A stretch of DNA of 32,757 nt from Bacteroidota bacterium (GTDB lineage: Bacteria; Bacteroidota; Bacteroidia; AKYH767-A; JABDAW01), in assembly GCA_013288905.1 (NCBI GenBank), contig JABDAW010000013.1, positions 1 to 32,757 on the forward strand, read 5' to 3'. A model generated the notes under the pieces. It saw only the letters and a list, made by a program, of their open reading frames with translations, ran no database searches and was not told the DNA's origin. This document shows positions 8,305 to 16,456 of this stretch, piece by piece. The position numbers were made by a program, and so were the translations under genes. How positions within the stretch are numbered: position 1 is the stretch's first letter; each line of letters starts with the position of its first letter.

Positions 8305-10149
8305 ATGAAAAGGATAATCTGGATTTTCACCGTTTACTGTTCACTATTCACTATTAGTTGCCTTGCACAACCTGCACCTCAAAACTGGAACTGGTATTTT
8401 GGTGATAGCGCGGCGATAAATTTTAGTTCAGGAACTCCAGTTGCAGTTTCAGGCAGTCAAATGAATATATTGGAGGGATGCGCCACAATTTCTGATGCAT
8501 CTGGGAACTTATTATTTTATACTAATGGAATAAAGGTATGGAATAAATACAATAGTGTTATGCCTAATGGAACTGGACTTTTTGGGAATGGAACTACAAC
8601 CCAATCTGCGTTAATTGTGCAGAAACCAGATAGCTCAAATATCTATTATATTTATACTGCGGATGCAGAAGGTTGGCCTAATGGAATAAATTATTCTGAA
8701 GTAGATATGACTCTTAATGGAGGATTAGGAGATGTTACTATCAAAAATATTCAATTGGTTGCTCCTTCATGCGAGAAACTTTGCGCCATCAAGCATTGTA
8801 ATGGTACAGATTATTGGGTAATTGCTCACGGCTATCAGGATAGTTTTTTTTATACTTATCAAATAACTCCCTCAGGTGTTTCAGTACCTGTAATATCAAA
8901 TATTGGATTTAATATTATAATTCCTGATAATACAATTGGTTACCTGAAAGCATCTCCAAATGGAAGAAAAATTGCTGCTGCAATTTCGCCACAATCTATT
9001 GTCCAACTTTTCGATTTCGATAATTCTTCAGGAATTCTTTCTAATTGTATTACAATTTCTACTTTTTATAGTGGGACTTATGGAGTATCTTTTTCTCCTG
9101 ACAATACTAAACTTTATGTTGTATGTAATACTACAGGACTTTTTCAATATGATATTTCTTCAAATGACTCTGCAACGATTAATGCCTCTCAATATCAGGT
9201 TGCAAATCAAATTACTAATTTTGGTGCTATCCAATTAGGTACTGATAATAAATTATATGTTAACAAACATAATTTACATTATCTGGATGTTGTAAATAAT
9301 CCAAATATATCTGGTGCAGGATGTAATTATGATTCAAATGCTGTTTATTTGGGTGCAGGTAGTTGTGAGGCCGGTCTTCCAAATTTTATAGATGCTTATA
9401 ATCCTTTGCCACCAGCACCTCCTGTAAGTGCTTTTGTTGTTGATACCTTGAGCGGCTGCAAGCCTCTTACTATTCATCTCACAAATAACAGCATTCGTGC
9501 TACTTCTTATCTTTGGATTTTTAGCGATGGAGGTACTGATACTGTGGTTAATCCAACTCATACATATTATCAATCTGGTTTAGATTCTATTACCTTGATA
9601 GCTTATTATACAACTCCTTGTGGGGTGTTTTCTGATACTTCCATTCAGAGTTTTTACTTCAATGTTTATGATCCACCACAGCCGCCAATTATTACTAAAA
9701 GCGGGGATACCTTGTATTCAAGTTTTTTGTTAGGTAATCAATGGTTTCTGAATGATACTTTACTTTTAGGAGATACAAATTCTTATTATGTTCCTTCCCA
9801 AAATGGTAACTATACAGTTGAGGTTACTGATTCAAATGGGTGTAGTTCTACTTCTACGGTTTATCATCTTAATACAGGTATTTCTCATATCCCGAATTAC
9901 TCGGGACTTTCAGCTTTTATTTATCCCAATCCAAATGATGGGAGCTTTACATTGCATTATAGCTTGCCTTCTTATGGGACTTTCTTTATAAAGGATGTAA
10001 CAGGGAGGGAGGTTTATTCTATTAATGTTTCAGGCACAGAAAGAACTCAATCTATTGATGTTTCTACTTTAGCAAAAGGGATTTATTATTGGGAGATAGT
10101 TTCTGCAAATGGAATTGAAGGAAAAGGGAAACTGGCAATTATTAAATAA
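8305..10149 (+). CDS. Secreted propeller-like and PKD-domain protein with T9SS sorting domain, copy 2
   Basis: 614 residues, paralogue of 4204-6048 with the same domain order: signal peptide (MKRIIWIFTVYCSLFTISCLA), propeller-like N-terminal domain (YLKASPNGRKIAAAIS, VSFSPDNTKLYVV), PKD domain at about 375-460 (SGCKPLTIHLTNNS) and T9SS sorting domain (FIYPNPNDGSF, KDVTGREVYS, ending GKLAIIK). The signal peptide is unusual: its hydrophobic core VYCSLFTI is encoded by three 7-bp repeats (TTTACTG TTCACTA TTCACTA at 8333-8353), the same repeat that forms an intergenic array at 16493-16569, and it does not resemble the signal peptide of copy 1. The function is unknown; it is probably a cell-surface or released protein. 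Confidence 0.88.
   Translation: MKRIIWIFTVYCSLFTISCLAQPAPQNWNWYFGDSAAINFSSGTPVAVSGSQMNILEGCATISDASGNLLFYTNGIKVWNKYNSVMPNGTGLFGNGTTTQSALIVQKPDSSNIYYIYTADAEGWPNGINYSEVDMTLNGGLGDVTIKNIQLVAPSCEKLCAIKHCNGTDYWVIAHGYQDSFFYTYQITPSGVSVPVISNIGFNIIIPDNTIGYLKASPNGRKIAAAISPQSIVQLFDFDNSSGILSNCITISTFYSGTYGVSFSPDNTKLYVVCNTTGLFQYDISSNDSATINASQYQVANQITNFGAIQLGTDNKLYVNKHNLHYLDVVNNPNISGAGCNYDSNAVYLGAGSCEAGLPNFIDAYNPLPPAPPVSAFVVDTLSGCKPLTIHLTNNSIRATSYLWIFSDGGTDTVVNPTHTYYQSGLDSITLIAYYTTPCGVFSDTSIQSFYFNVYDPPQPPIITKSGDTLYSSFLLGNQWFLNDTLLLGDTNSYYVPSQNGNYTVEVTDSNGCSSTSTVYHLNTGISHIPNYSGLSAFIYPNPNDGSFTLHYSLPSYGTFFIKDVTGREVYSINVSGTERTQSIDVSTLAKGIYYWEIVSANGIEGKGKLAIIK
8333..8353 (+). repeat. Three heptamer repeats (TTCACTA type) inside a signal-peptide sequence
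   Basis: TTTACTG, TTCACTA and TTCACTA lie head to tail, 21 bases in all, encoding the hydrophobic core of the signal peptide. Copy 1 of the gene has an unrelated sequence at the same place. Confidence 0.85.
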
Positions 10150-10207
10150 GAATTCAAAAGGTTTTAGGTCTTATAATTCCAAATGGATAATGAGTTTTGC
10201 TCTATTT

Positions 10208-10459
10208 TTCAAGTTCTAATCTCACATCTTCAAAGCCTTTGCGCATATCTTCAAAGGCTTCGCTCATATCTTCAAAGCCCTCGAAGATGTCTTCAAAGGC
10301 TTCGCTCATGTCTTCAAAAGGTTCGCTCATATCTTCAAAGCCCTCGAAGATGTCTTCAAAGGCTTCGCTCATGTCTTCAAAGCCCTTGATGATGTCTTCA
10401 AAGCCTTTGCAGATGTCTTCAAAGCCTTTGATGATGTCTTCAAAGCCTTTGCAGATGTC
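10208..10459 (+). repeat. 21-bp minisatellite, 12 units, copy 2
   Basis: Twelve units of 21 bp, the same number as copy 1. The first two and last few units match copy 1, but the interior uses a different order of unit types (more of the GGCTTCGCTCAT type), so the array has been reshuffled without changing length. On the minus strand a frame from GTG at 10510 to 10202 reads through the whole array as 102 residues of GFED(I/M)x(K/E) heptads with coiled-coil spacing (F at a, I/M at d). Columns 4, 10, 13 and 19 vary at third codon positions and are silent in that minus frame. Coding is possible but unproven. Confidence 0.95.
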
Positions 10460-10599
10460 TGCAAAAGCATTTGTTAGATGGTTTTTTCCTTGTTTTAAGT
10501 GTAAAATCACTTTTAGAACCTTAAAGTAAAGGGATACCTGCCTGTTAATAATGATTTTTGTTTGATGAAGGATTACAAATCCTTCATATCGCTTCGCCT
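10460..10599 (+). repeat. Conserved 140-bp tail of the minisatellite, copy 2
   Basis: Nearly identical to 6359-6498 (5 differences by my count). It contains the inverted repeat ATGAAGGATT-aca-AATCCTTCAT at 10565-10587 and ends at GCTTCGCCT, right before the aroC promoter region. With the array it fills the 484-base gap between the PKD gene and aroC. Confidence 0.75.
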
Positions 10600-10617
10600 A
10601 TTGCCCCTGAAAATTCT

Positions 10618-10625
10618 TTTCTTTG
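10618..10625 (+). promoter_or_regulatory. Probable aroC -7 element TTTCTTTG
   Basis: Matches TAnnTTTG except for the A, and ends 8 bases before the chosen aroC ATG. If used, transcription would begin at or next to the start codon, giving a leaderless message. Confidence 0.4.
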
Positions 10626-10633
10626 CACCCGAT

Positions 10634-11713
10634 ATGGCAGGAAACAGTTTCGGAGTTTTATTCAGGATTACCACTTTTGGGGAATCGCATGGCAAAATGA
10701 TAGGTGTCGTTATTGATGGCGTGCCTTCGGGGATGGCTGTTGATGAAGCCTTCATTCAAAAGGAATTAGACCGCCGCAAGCCCGGACAATCCGACATTAC
10801 TTCCCAAAGAAAAGAAGCGGACACTTTCGAGATTGTCACCGGTATTTTTGAACATAAAACCACGGGTGCGCCCTTGACCATCCTCATCTCCAATCAAAAC
10901 TACAAACCCTCGGATTATAACCATCTGAAATACACATTTCGCCCCTCTCATGCCGATTATACCTACTTTAAAAAGTACCCCCATCGTGATTATCGCGGAG
11001 GAGGAAGGGCTTCCGCAAGAGAGACTGCGGCTCGTGTCGCTGCGGGTGCCATTGCCAAGATGATTCTTATGCAGATGGACATCAAGATTATTGCTTATGT
11101 ATCCCAGGTTGGAGATATTGTTTTGAATACACCATATCAGGAACTTAACTTTAATGAAATTGAAGAAAACATAGTCCGTTGCCCTGATTCAATAATTGCT
11201 TGTTTAATGATATTAAGGATTAAGGAAGTGAAGAAAGAAGGTGATACCATAGGCGGTGTCGTTTCCTGCGTCATTCAAGGGGTTCCGGCAGGATGGGGCG
11301 AGCCTGTCTTCGATAAACTTCATGCTGATCTTGCCAAGGCAATGATGAATATCAATGCAGCCAAAGGTTTTGAATATGGCTCCGGCTTTGAGGGCGTGAA
11401 GATGAAGGGTTCCGAACACAATGACTTGTTTATTTCCAAAGACGATAAGATTAAAACTGCTACGAATAACTCTGGCGGTATTCAAGGCGGCATTTCTAAT
11501 GGGGAAGACATATATTTCCGCGTCGCATTCAAGCCTGTTGCCACCATTATGAAGCCTCAAATGAGTGTGAACGATAAGGGGGAGGCTGTGGAATTAAAAG
11601 GTAAGGGAAGGCACGACCCATGTGTGGTTCCGCGTGCTGTTCCCATAGTCGAAGCAATGGCTGCAATAGTTTTGGCAGATCATTATTTAAGGTATAAGGC
11701 AATAAAGGAATAA
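10634..11713 (+). CDS. aroC: Chorismate synthase
   Basis: 359 residues, normal for the family. The enzyme converts 5-enolpyruvylshikimate-3-phosphate to chorismate with reduced FMN, the last step of the shikimate pathway, in the cytoplasm. Family motifs are present: TFGESHG near the N-terminus, [22 protein letters not shown] at about 110-131, and [10 protein letters not shown] and [15 protein letters not shown] in the C-terminal half. The start is ATG 10634 (MAGNSFG); a longer frame from 10562 would add 24 residues translated from the palindromic repeat tail and is rejected because the same bases occur in front of an unrelated gene at 6460. A promoter-like element lies only 8 bases upstream. 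The end of the gene runs into a TAAGG-rich inverted repeat. Confidence 0.97.
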   Translation: MAGNSFGVLFRITTFGESHGKMIGVVIDGVPSGMAVDEAFIQKELDRRKPGQSDITSQRKEADTFEIVTGIFEHKTTGAPLTILISNQNYKPSDYNHLKYTFRPSHADYTYFKKYPHRDYRGGGRASARETAARVAAGAIAKMILMQMDIKIIAYVSQVGDIVLNTPYQELNFNEIEENIVRCPDSIIACLMILRIKEVKKEGDTIGGVVSCVIQGVPAGWGEPVFDKLHADLAKAMMNINAAKGFEYGSGFEGVKMKGSEHNDLFISKDDKIKTATNNSGGIQGGISNGEDIYFRVAFKPVATIMKPQMSVNDKGEAVELKGKGRHDPCVVPRAVPIVEAMAAIVLADHYLRYKAIKE

Positions 11714-11935
11714 GGTATAAAGGTATAAGAAAATAAAGGAATAGAGGTATAATTACAAAGGTTTACTAATAAATATTCGCTATTATGAATTTAAGTACGA
11801 GAATCAAGATTCATCAAATTTTTAAGAACAATTTCGTTTCTTCAATTACATTATATTCATTTGTACCAATATACCTCTATACCTCTATACCTTTATACCC
11901 TATTTCCTTATACCCTATTCCTTTATTCCCCCTTA
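11686..11935. repeat. Imperfect inverted repeat built from 7-8 bp TATACCT units
   Basis: The left arm (11686-11752) is purine-rich (GGTATAAAGGTATA at 11714-11727) and the right arm (11869-11935) is its degenerate complement (TATACCTTTATACC at 11886-11899), with about 115 bases between. It covers the whole gap between aroC and the next gene and includes the last codons of aroC. A transcript could fold into a long hairpin. No T-tract follows. Confidence 0.7.
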
Positions 11936-11939
11936 ACCC

Positions 11940-12284
11940 ATGAGCAATAAGAACAAAAAGAATGACGGCATGGTTTATTCCACCAACCCCGACTTCAATT
12001 TTCAGAACCAAAACTCCAATTCCTTGAATACCTTACCTCCTTCCCAACAAGATTTAAGGATATGGTTAGAAACCAAACATCGCGGTGGCAAAGCAGTCAC
12101 GGTCATCAAAGGTTTCATTGGCAAAGAAGAAGATTTGAACACTCTCTCCAAGAAAATCAAAGCCTCCTGCGGCACCGGCGGCACAGCAAAAGACGGCGAG
12201 ATATTAATACAAGGAGACTTCCGCGACAGAATCGTAACCCTTTTAATTAAAGAAGGCTACAAGGCTAAGAAAGCAGGCGGTTAA
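11940..12284 (+). CDS. SUI1/eIF1-family translation factor (YciH-like)
   Basis: 114 residues. The C-terminal 75 or so residues match the SUI1/eIF1 fold: RGGKAVTVIKGF, then LSKKIKASCGTGGTAKDGEILIQGDFRDRI, the basic loop and G-rich turn typical of the family. The N-terminal 40 residues are polar and probably flexible. Bacterial members are thought to act on translation initiation at the ribosome; the precise role is not settled. The stop codon interlocks with that of the convergent minus-strand gene in TTAA at 12281-12284, with no terminator between them. Confidence 0.9.
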   Translation: MSNKNKKNDGMVYSTNPDFNFQNQNSNSLNTLPPSQQDLRIWLETKHRGGKAVTVIKGFIGKEEDLNTLSKKIKASCGTGGTAKDGEILIQGDFRDRIVTLLIKEGYKAKKAGG

Positions 12285-13717
12285 ATACTGGTTTTTGTAT
12301 CCTCCTTTTTGGAATGATACACATCCAATGAAACAAGGATAGCGAGGAAGCCCCAGAAGGGCACCGAGAGCTTGTCAGTATCAAGGAAATCATTCATGAT
12401 ACCATGCACAAAGTAGGTGATCAGCCCCAATAACAGCCCAAGAGTAAGTATCCTAATCTCCTTATCCTTCGCCCTAATGTAAAGCCTCGAACTTCGATAA
12501 ATAACCGCAATAACAATCAGGATAAATGACAAAGAGCCTATCAATCCAGAGTCTGCCAATGGCTGCAAATACTCACTGTGCGCATTACCTTTGTCGCCGG
12601 CATTGGTGCTTATAATTGTTTTCTCTCTGGAATGCTGGAAAGGTGCATATTTAAAGGAATAAGTACCCGGTCCCCATCCTAATATCGGCTTCACTTTAAA
12701 CATCCTTATGGCACAATTCCAACGATTAATCCGTTCAACATTAGATGCGTCTGTAGATATATTTGAAATGGATTCGACATGCTTGGAAATATCAGTGGAA
12801 GAGTCCTGATGGTTCTTCTCAAGACGCATCATTATCTTACTCTCAAAAACAAAGAATAGAATTATTGCCATACCCATACCGGTTAAAATGACAGACATCT
12901 TTATTCGGAATAAAAAGATAAAATAAACAACCAATGCCACAGAAATCCCTATCCATGCGGCTCTCGTATAAGAAAGAAATAGCGCTACAGCGAATAAACT
13001 TGTGATAAGAAAAGCGATGATTCGAGTAATGGCTGTATATTTCTTATCGAATATAAACCCGATAAAAACAGGGAGGAACAAACATATAACAGCAGCATAA
13101 GCCGTGTGGTCATTATAGAAAGGACTCATCACCCAGATAGCTGATTTCTCACTGAATTGGAACTGATGATGTCTGAAAATAGTGTAACCAATAATGAGAA
13201 CTAAAGAACTTACATAGAGCCAGATAAATTTCTTAATGTTCTTGTAATTCATAAATAGTTGCGTACCCAAAAAGTAGAAAGAAGTAACAAACCATAGGCG
13301 TGACAGAAAAGCTTTGAAGGATACAATCGGCATAGTGCTGCTGATGCAAGTGATAAACATCCATATCAGATTTATGATAAGGAAAATAGTTACAGGGTGA
13401 TAAAGAATCCTTTTGTCGAATGATCTTTCATAAATCAGTTTGGCAAAGAAAATTAGCATTAATCCAAACATAAGTGGCTCGACAGGAAGGCTCAATCCAA
13501 CATTGAATTCAGGGTTTCTAAGATTGATGGCAAGAGGAGTAAAAAACACTATAATCAGCATCAATATATCAATATGATATATGGCTAAGACGATGATTAA
13601 TAAAGCTCCGGGAATTAAAGGAAACCAGAAGAATTCATTCGCAATAAATACAACATTCAATATGATGAATAACGCACTGATTCCGTACAGCCAACGAAGT
13701 TTTAAGGTCTGAATCAT
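12281..13717 (-). CDS. O-antigen ligase/polymerase-like membrane protein
   Basis: 478 residues with about 12 hydrophobic helices and one large polar loop in the second half, the layout of the WaaL/Wzy (O-antigen ligase) family. The loop holds GWGPGTYSF near residue 350 and NAHSEYLQPLADSGLIG near 380; the motif with conserved histidine in HSEYLQ is typical of the family. Such proteins join or polymerise lipid-linked glycans at the periplasmic face of the inner membrane. It is the last of three minus-strand genes, 18 bases after a Wzz-like gene, so its product probably works with these chain-length proteins. No glycosyltransferase is nearby, so the polysaccharide cannot be named. Confidence 0.85.
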   Translation of the reverse strand: MIQTLKLRWLYGISALFIILNVVFIANEFFWFPLIPGALLIIVLAIYHIDILMLIIVFFTPLAINLRNPEFNVGLSLPVEPLMFGLMLIFFAKLIYERSFDKRILYHPVTIFLIINLIWMFITCISSTMPIVSFKAFLSRLWFVTSFYFLGTQLFMNYKNIKKFIWLYVSSLVLIIGYTIFRHHQFQFSEKSAIWVMSPFYNDHTAYAAVICLFLPVFIGFIFDKKYTAITRIIAFLITSLFAVALFLSYTRAAWIGISVALVVYFIFLFRIKMSVILTGMGMAIILFFVFESKIMMRLEKNHQDSSTDISKHVESISNISTDASNVERINRWNCAIRMFKVKPILGWGPGTYSFKYAPFQHSREKTIISTNAGDKGNAHSEYLQPLADSGLIGSLSFILIVIAVIYRSSRLYIRAKDKEIRILTLGLLLGLITYFVHGIMNDFLDTDKLSVPFWGFLAILVSLDVYHSKKEDTKTSI

Positions 13718-13735
13718 TCTTCTTTCAATGAGGAA

Positions 13736-14692
13736 TTACGAGTTAAGTGTCTTAGGACGGTCTAACAGACTTATGACCAAATAAGTTAATATCAAGGAGG
13801 ACAATGTTGAGATTAAAACTATCAACCACCGAATAGGATATGTTTTTTTATCGGCAGGATAAGGTTTCGTAATAATGTTGGAATAGGTCAGTATCTTTTC
13901 AACATCCTTGACAGCATTTTCATATTGATTTTTAATGTCATTATATGAACCCCTCACTCTCCATAAATGCTCATTGATAGCAACGAATTCACCGCCATAT
14001 TCTTCCAGGTTTTTAATCATTGCTCTTGCCTCCGACAATGCTTGTGAATTACCCGTCTTTGAAAGCATCTCATAATATTCTCTAGTCAATTCTTTTGATT
14101 GAAGATCATAGCTGATGATGCCATGATTGACTCTTAAGCCTTTCACAACTTCCTCCATCGAATCCATTTCCTGCTTCTTTTTATCCAGTTGACCTTTGAT
14201 AATTTTCACTAACTCTTCTGACTTTTCCCTTTGAAGGTTCTTTGCCTTCTTATTCATCAGATCAATAATCGTATCAACCATTAAAGAAGCCTGAAAAGGG
14301 TCTTTATCCAAAACACTTATCTCCACAGATTGGAATTCCTGCCTTGAAAAAGTAACATTGTCATTATAGGTATCTATCAAGTGGGACAACCAATATTTAT
14401 CCTTCGTGGAGTCAATTTCATAATCCTTCATCAGATTAAATTTATTAAACATATTTCTGGAAATATCATCCGATTGAAGCACTTGAATCATCTGCTCTGT
14501 GGGGCTTTCGCCTGCATAAGGAATAATATTGGAAGGATATAATATTGCAAAAGACTTATATTTTGGAATAATAAAAGATGGTCCTGAAAATATCGCTGAA
14601 ATAACTAATGCAATACCTCCGATAATGATAAAGTGAACCTTCCATTTATTAAGTATTTGCAATATATTCGACACGTTCATTTTTTGTTCCAT
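13736..14692 (-). CDS. Wzz-type polysaccharide chain-length determinant, second copy
   Basis: 318 residues. A transmembrane helix near residues 15-38 is followed by SGPSFIIPKYKSFAILYPS, a Wzz-type N-terminal motif; the middle is charged and helical (coiled coil about 160-270), and KKTYPIRWLIVLISTLSSLILTYLV forms the second membrane helix after a proline-containing approach. There is no tyrosine-kinase domain. The protein should sit in the inner membrane with a periplasmic coil and set glycan chain length. The upstream gene is a paralogue with the same flanking motifs; the 18-base gaps on both sides indicate one operon. Confidence 0.82.
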   Translation of the reverse strand: MEQKMNVSNILQILNKWKVHFIIIGGIALVISAIFSGPSFIIPKYKSFAILYPSNIIPYAGESPTEQMIQVLQSDDISRNMFNKFNLMKDYEIDSTKDKYWLSHLIDTYNDNVTFSRQEFQSVEISVLDKDPFQASLMVDTIIDLMNKKAKNLQREKSEELVKIIKGQLDKKKQEMDSMEEVVKGLRVNHGIISYDLQSKELTREYYEMLSKTGNSQALSEARAMIKNLEEYGGEFVAINEHLWRVRGSYNDIKNQYENAVKDVEKILTYSNIITKPYPADKKTYPIRWLIVLISTLSSLILTYLVISLLDRPKTLNS

Positions 14693-14710
14693 GAGTACAA
14701 TTTTGAAGAA

Positions 14711-15829
14711 TTAAGAACGCTTAAATTGAGCATAGCTTTCGATACCGATAAGCACCATTACACTAAGGAATAATGCTGAAAGGCTCGAAAATAAAACAAT
14801 CAACCATCGGATGGGATAAGATTTCTTCTCTGCTTTTATTGCCTTATTAACAACAAATTTATTAGACAAACTTTCATTAAGATCAACTTTAGCCTTTGAA
14901 TATTTCTCTCTCAAGTCTGCTAGAGCTTTCCGTTGCCAGCCCATCTCCTGCGCCATTGAAATATTAGCACCTCCATACTTTGCAAAGTTATCAAGAGATG
15001 CTTTCATTGATTTCATCTTTGCTTCAGCACCTTTTATTCGAGCCTTTGTTGCTATTACCAAGGTATCATCTTCCTTGCGATATTTCTCCAAAATAGGAAG
15101 ACTTGCAGTTTCATTCTCATATATCGAGGCGGCTTTGGTATATTCCTCGTTATACATTGCAGATTGAGATTCATAATCAAAAATCCCTTTCGAGCGAAGG
15201 AATTGCATAGTGTCTTCAATTTCCTGCATCCTTTTTAATTTATCATGATAAGCAGCCTCAATAATATTATATGCCTGCCAGGCACGTTCATGCTGAATCT
15301 TTGTTTTCATCGAATCTACCAAATCTGAAATGGTATTAGCCATATTGGCAGCCAGTTGAGGGTCCTCATCCATAACCTCTATCTTCACCGACATAAATTC
15401 TGTCCTGTCAAATGACACATTTGATTCAAATTCTTTCCTGACTTTTGTTTGAGGATAATCAGAATTCGGATCAATCCGATAATGATTCATCAGGTCAAAT
15501 TGGGTAATTACGCGGTCTCTGATTTCATCCGAATTTAGGATTTGCAACAATTGCTCGGCTTGTTCCTCCTTTCCGAATTTCAAAACATCCTGCTCCTCAT
15601 CTCCGGCTTCAAGCAATGCCTTTGAAATAGAATTGGTACTGGAAGGAAAAAGAATCACTGAAGATTTAAACTTAGGCTTAATAAATGCCGGACCGGAAAA
15701 AATTGTAGCTGCAATAGCTGCCACAGCTACAATTATCAGAAGATGCCACTTCCATTTAGTAATAAAAATAAAAAGGTTGGAGGCATCCATATAATTCGCT
15801 CTTCTTGGAATGTTTTGGTTTTCGTTCAT
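14711..15829 (-). CDS. Wzz-type polysaccharide chain-length determinant, first copy
   Basis: 372 residues from ATG at 15829 (MNENQNIPRRANYMD). A longer frame from 15910 exists but would start upstream of a perfect minus-strand promoter element at 15856-15863, so the shorter start is preferred. The layout is N-terminal helix, SGPAFIKPKFKSSVILFPSS, a long coiled-coil periplasmic region, and KKSYPIRWLIVLFSSLSALFLSVMV as the second helix. It is about 50 residues longer than its neighbour, mainly in the coil. First gene of the three-gene minus operon ending in the ligase-like protein. Confidence 0.82.
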   Translation of the reverse strand: MNENQNIPRRANYMDASNLFIFITKWKWHLLIIVAVAAIAATIFSGPAFIKPKFKSSVILFPSSTNSISKALLEAGDEEQDVLKFGKEEQAEQLLQILNSDEIRDRVITQFDLMNHYRIDPNSDYPQTKVRKEFESNVSFDRTEFMSVKIEVMDEDPQLAANMANTISDLVDSMKTKIQHERAWQAYNIIEAAYHDKLKRMQEIEDTMQFLRSKGIFDYESQSAMYNEEYTKAASIYENETASLPILEKYRKEDDTLVIATKARIKGAEAKMKSMKASLDNFAKYGGANISMAQEMGWQRKALADLREKYSKAKVDLNESLSNKFVVNKAIKAEKKSYPIRWLIVLFSSLSALFLSVMVLIGIESYAQFKRS

Positions 15830-15855
15830 CAATGTATATATTTTTTTAAGGAGGG

Positions 15856-15863
15856 CAAAAGTA
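15856..15863 (-). promoter_or_regulatory. Minus-strand -7 promoter element TACTTTTG
   Basis: Perfect TAnnTTTG match on the minus strand, 26 bases before the ATG at 15829. It drives the Wzz-Wzz-ligase operon and decides the start of the first gene. No -33 TTTG seen. Confidence 0.6.
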
Positions 15864-15916
15864 TGAAATACTTTAGAATATCCGGTTCTGGGTAATATTA
15901 TCCATAACATCCCTTT

Positions 15917-16050
15917 AACCCAAATTAAACAATAGCAAGTTTAAGTGAATACATAGAAAATAGCTCATAATTCAACAGGAGCAAAGGGTTTCACAGCTTA
16001 TTTTTTTTCCATTTTTTCTCCAATAATAATTCAAATGCTTAATTTGGGTT
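15917..16050. repeat. Inverted repeat AACCCAAATTAA in a divergent intergenic region
   Basis: AACCCAAATTAA at 15917-15928 is the exact reverse complement of TTAATTTGGGTT at 16039-16050. The arms lie between the minus-strand Wzz promoter and the 21-bp array. It could be a paired operator or an insertion footprint; neither is shown. Confidence 0.55.
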
Positions 16051-16161
16051 TAAGAGACCATTGTCGAAAGATGATGGTTCCCTTTTTTTATGAAATCAAA
16101 TTTGATAACAAAAAATCAATCAAAAGCTGGATAAAGTCCATAGTGTACCTTATTAAAACCA

Positions 16162-16413
16162 AATTGTCCATTATTACGATCAGAAGGGCTCTTGTTACTA
16201 TAGGAATGTCCATTCTTACGATCAGAAGTTCTATTCTTACGATTAGAAGGGCACTTGTTATGATAGGAAGGTCTGTTCTTATGATTAGAAGGACTCTTGT
16301 TACGCTTCGAATGTCCTTTCTTACACTTCGAATGTCCTTTCTTACGCTTAGAAAGTCTCTTGTTACGATAAGAAGGGCTTTTGTGGAGACCAGAAGAGCC
16401 TTTCTGGTGAGAA
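16162..16413 (+). repeat. 21-bp degenerate minisatellite, about 12 units
   Basis: Units begin GAA and follow a loose pattern GAAnGnCTnTTcTTACGaTt, in strict 21-bp register with no insertion or deletion over 252 bases, although no two neighbouring units are identical. It is unrelated in sequence to the arrays at 6107 and 10208 but has the same period and about the same number of units. It lies between the divergent Wzz operon and yicC. Open frames on both strands here follow from the period being a multiple of three and are not called as genes. Confidence 0.9.
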
Positions 16414-16456
16414 AAATGTCTCCGACGGTCCGATTTCAGGTGTAAATTCGCAGAAA

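Larger units (their letters stand above)
6499..10599 (+). repeat. Unit 2 of the 4.1-kb tandem duplication
   Basis: It starts immediately after the tail of unit 1 and ends immediately before the aroC promoter region. Its order is the same (truncated beta-helix gene, PKD protein, 12-unit minisatellite, tail), and every landmark is offset by 4101 bases from unit 1. Coding parts have diverged clearly, with patches of identity such as 41 identical bases at 5398-5438, whereas the array tail is nearly unchanged. Confidence 0.8.

Noticed and set aside
10562-10633. 24-residue N-terminal extension of chorismate synthase
   Set aside because: These codons are the repeat tail, which also precedes an unrelated gene, and the family begins at MAGNSFG.
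12281-12284. Gene overlap as a regulatory feature
   Set aside because: The convergent stops share TTAA, which is common in compact genomes and needs no special explanation.
15830-15910. 27-residue N-terminal extension of the first Wzz-like protein
   Set aside because: A perfect promoter element lies inside the extension, and the shorter start fits the family better.
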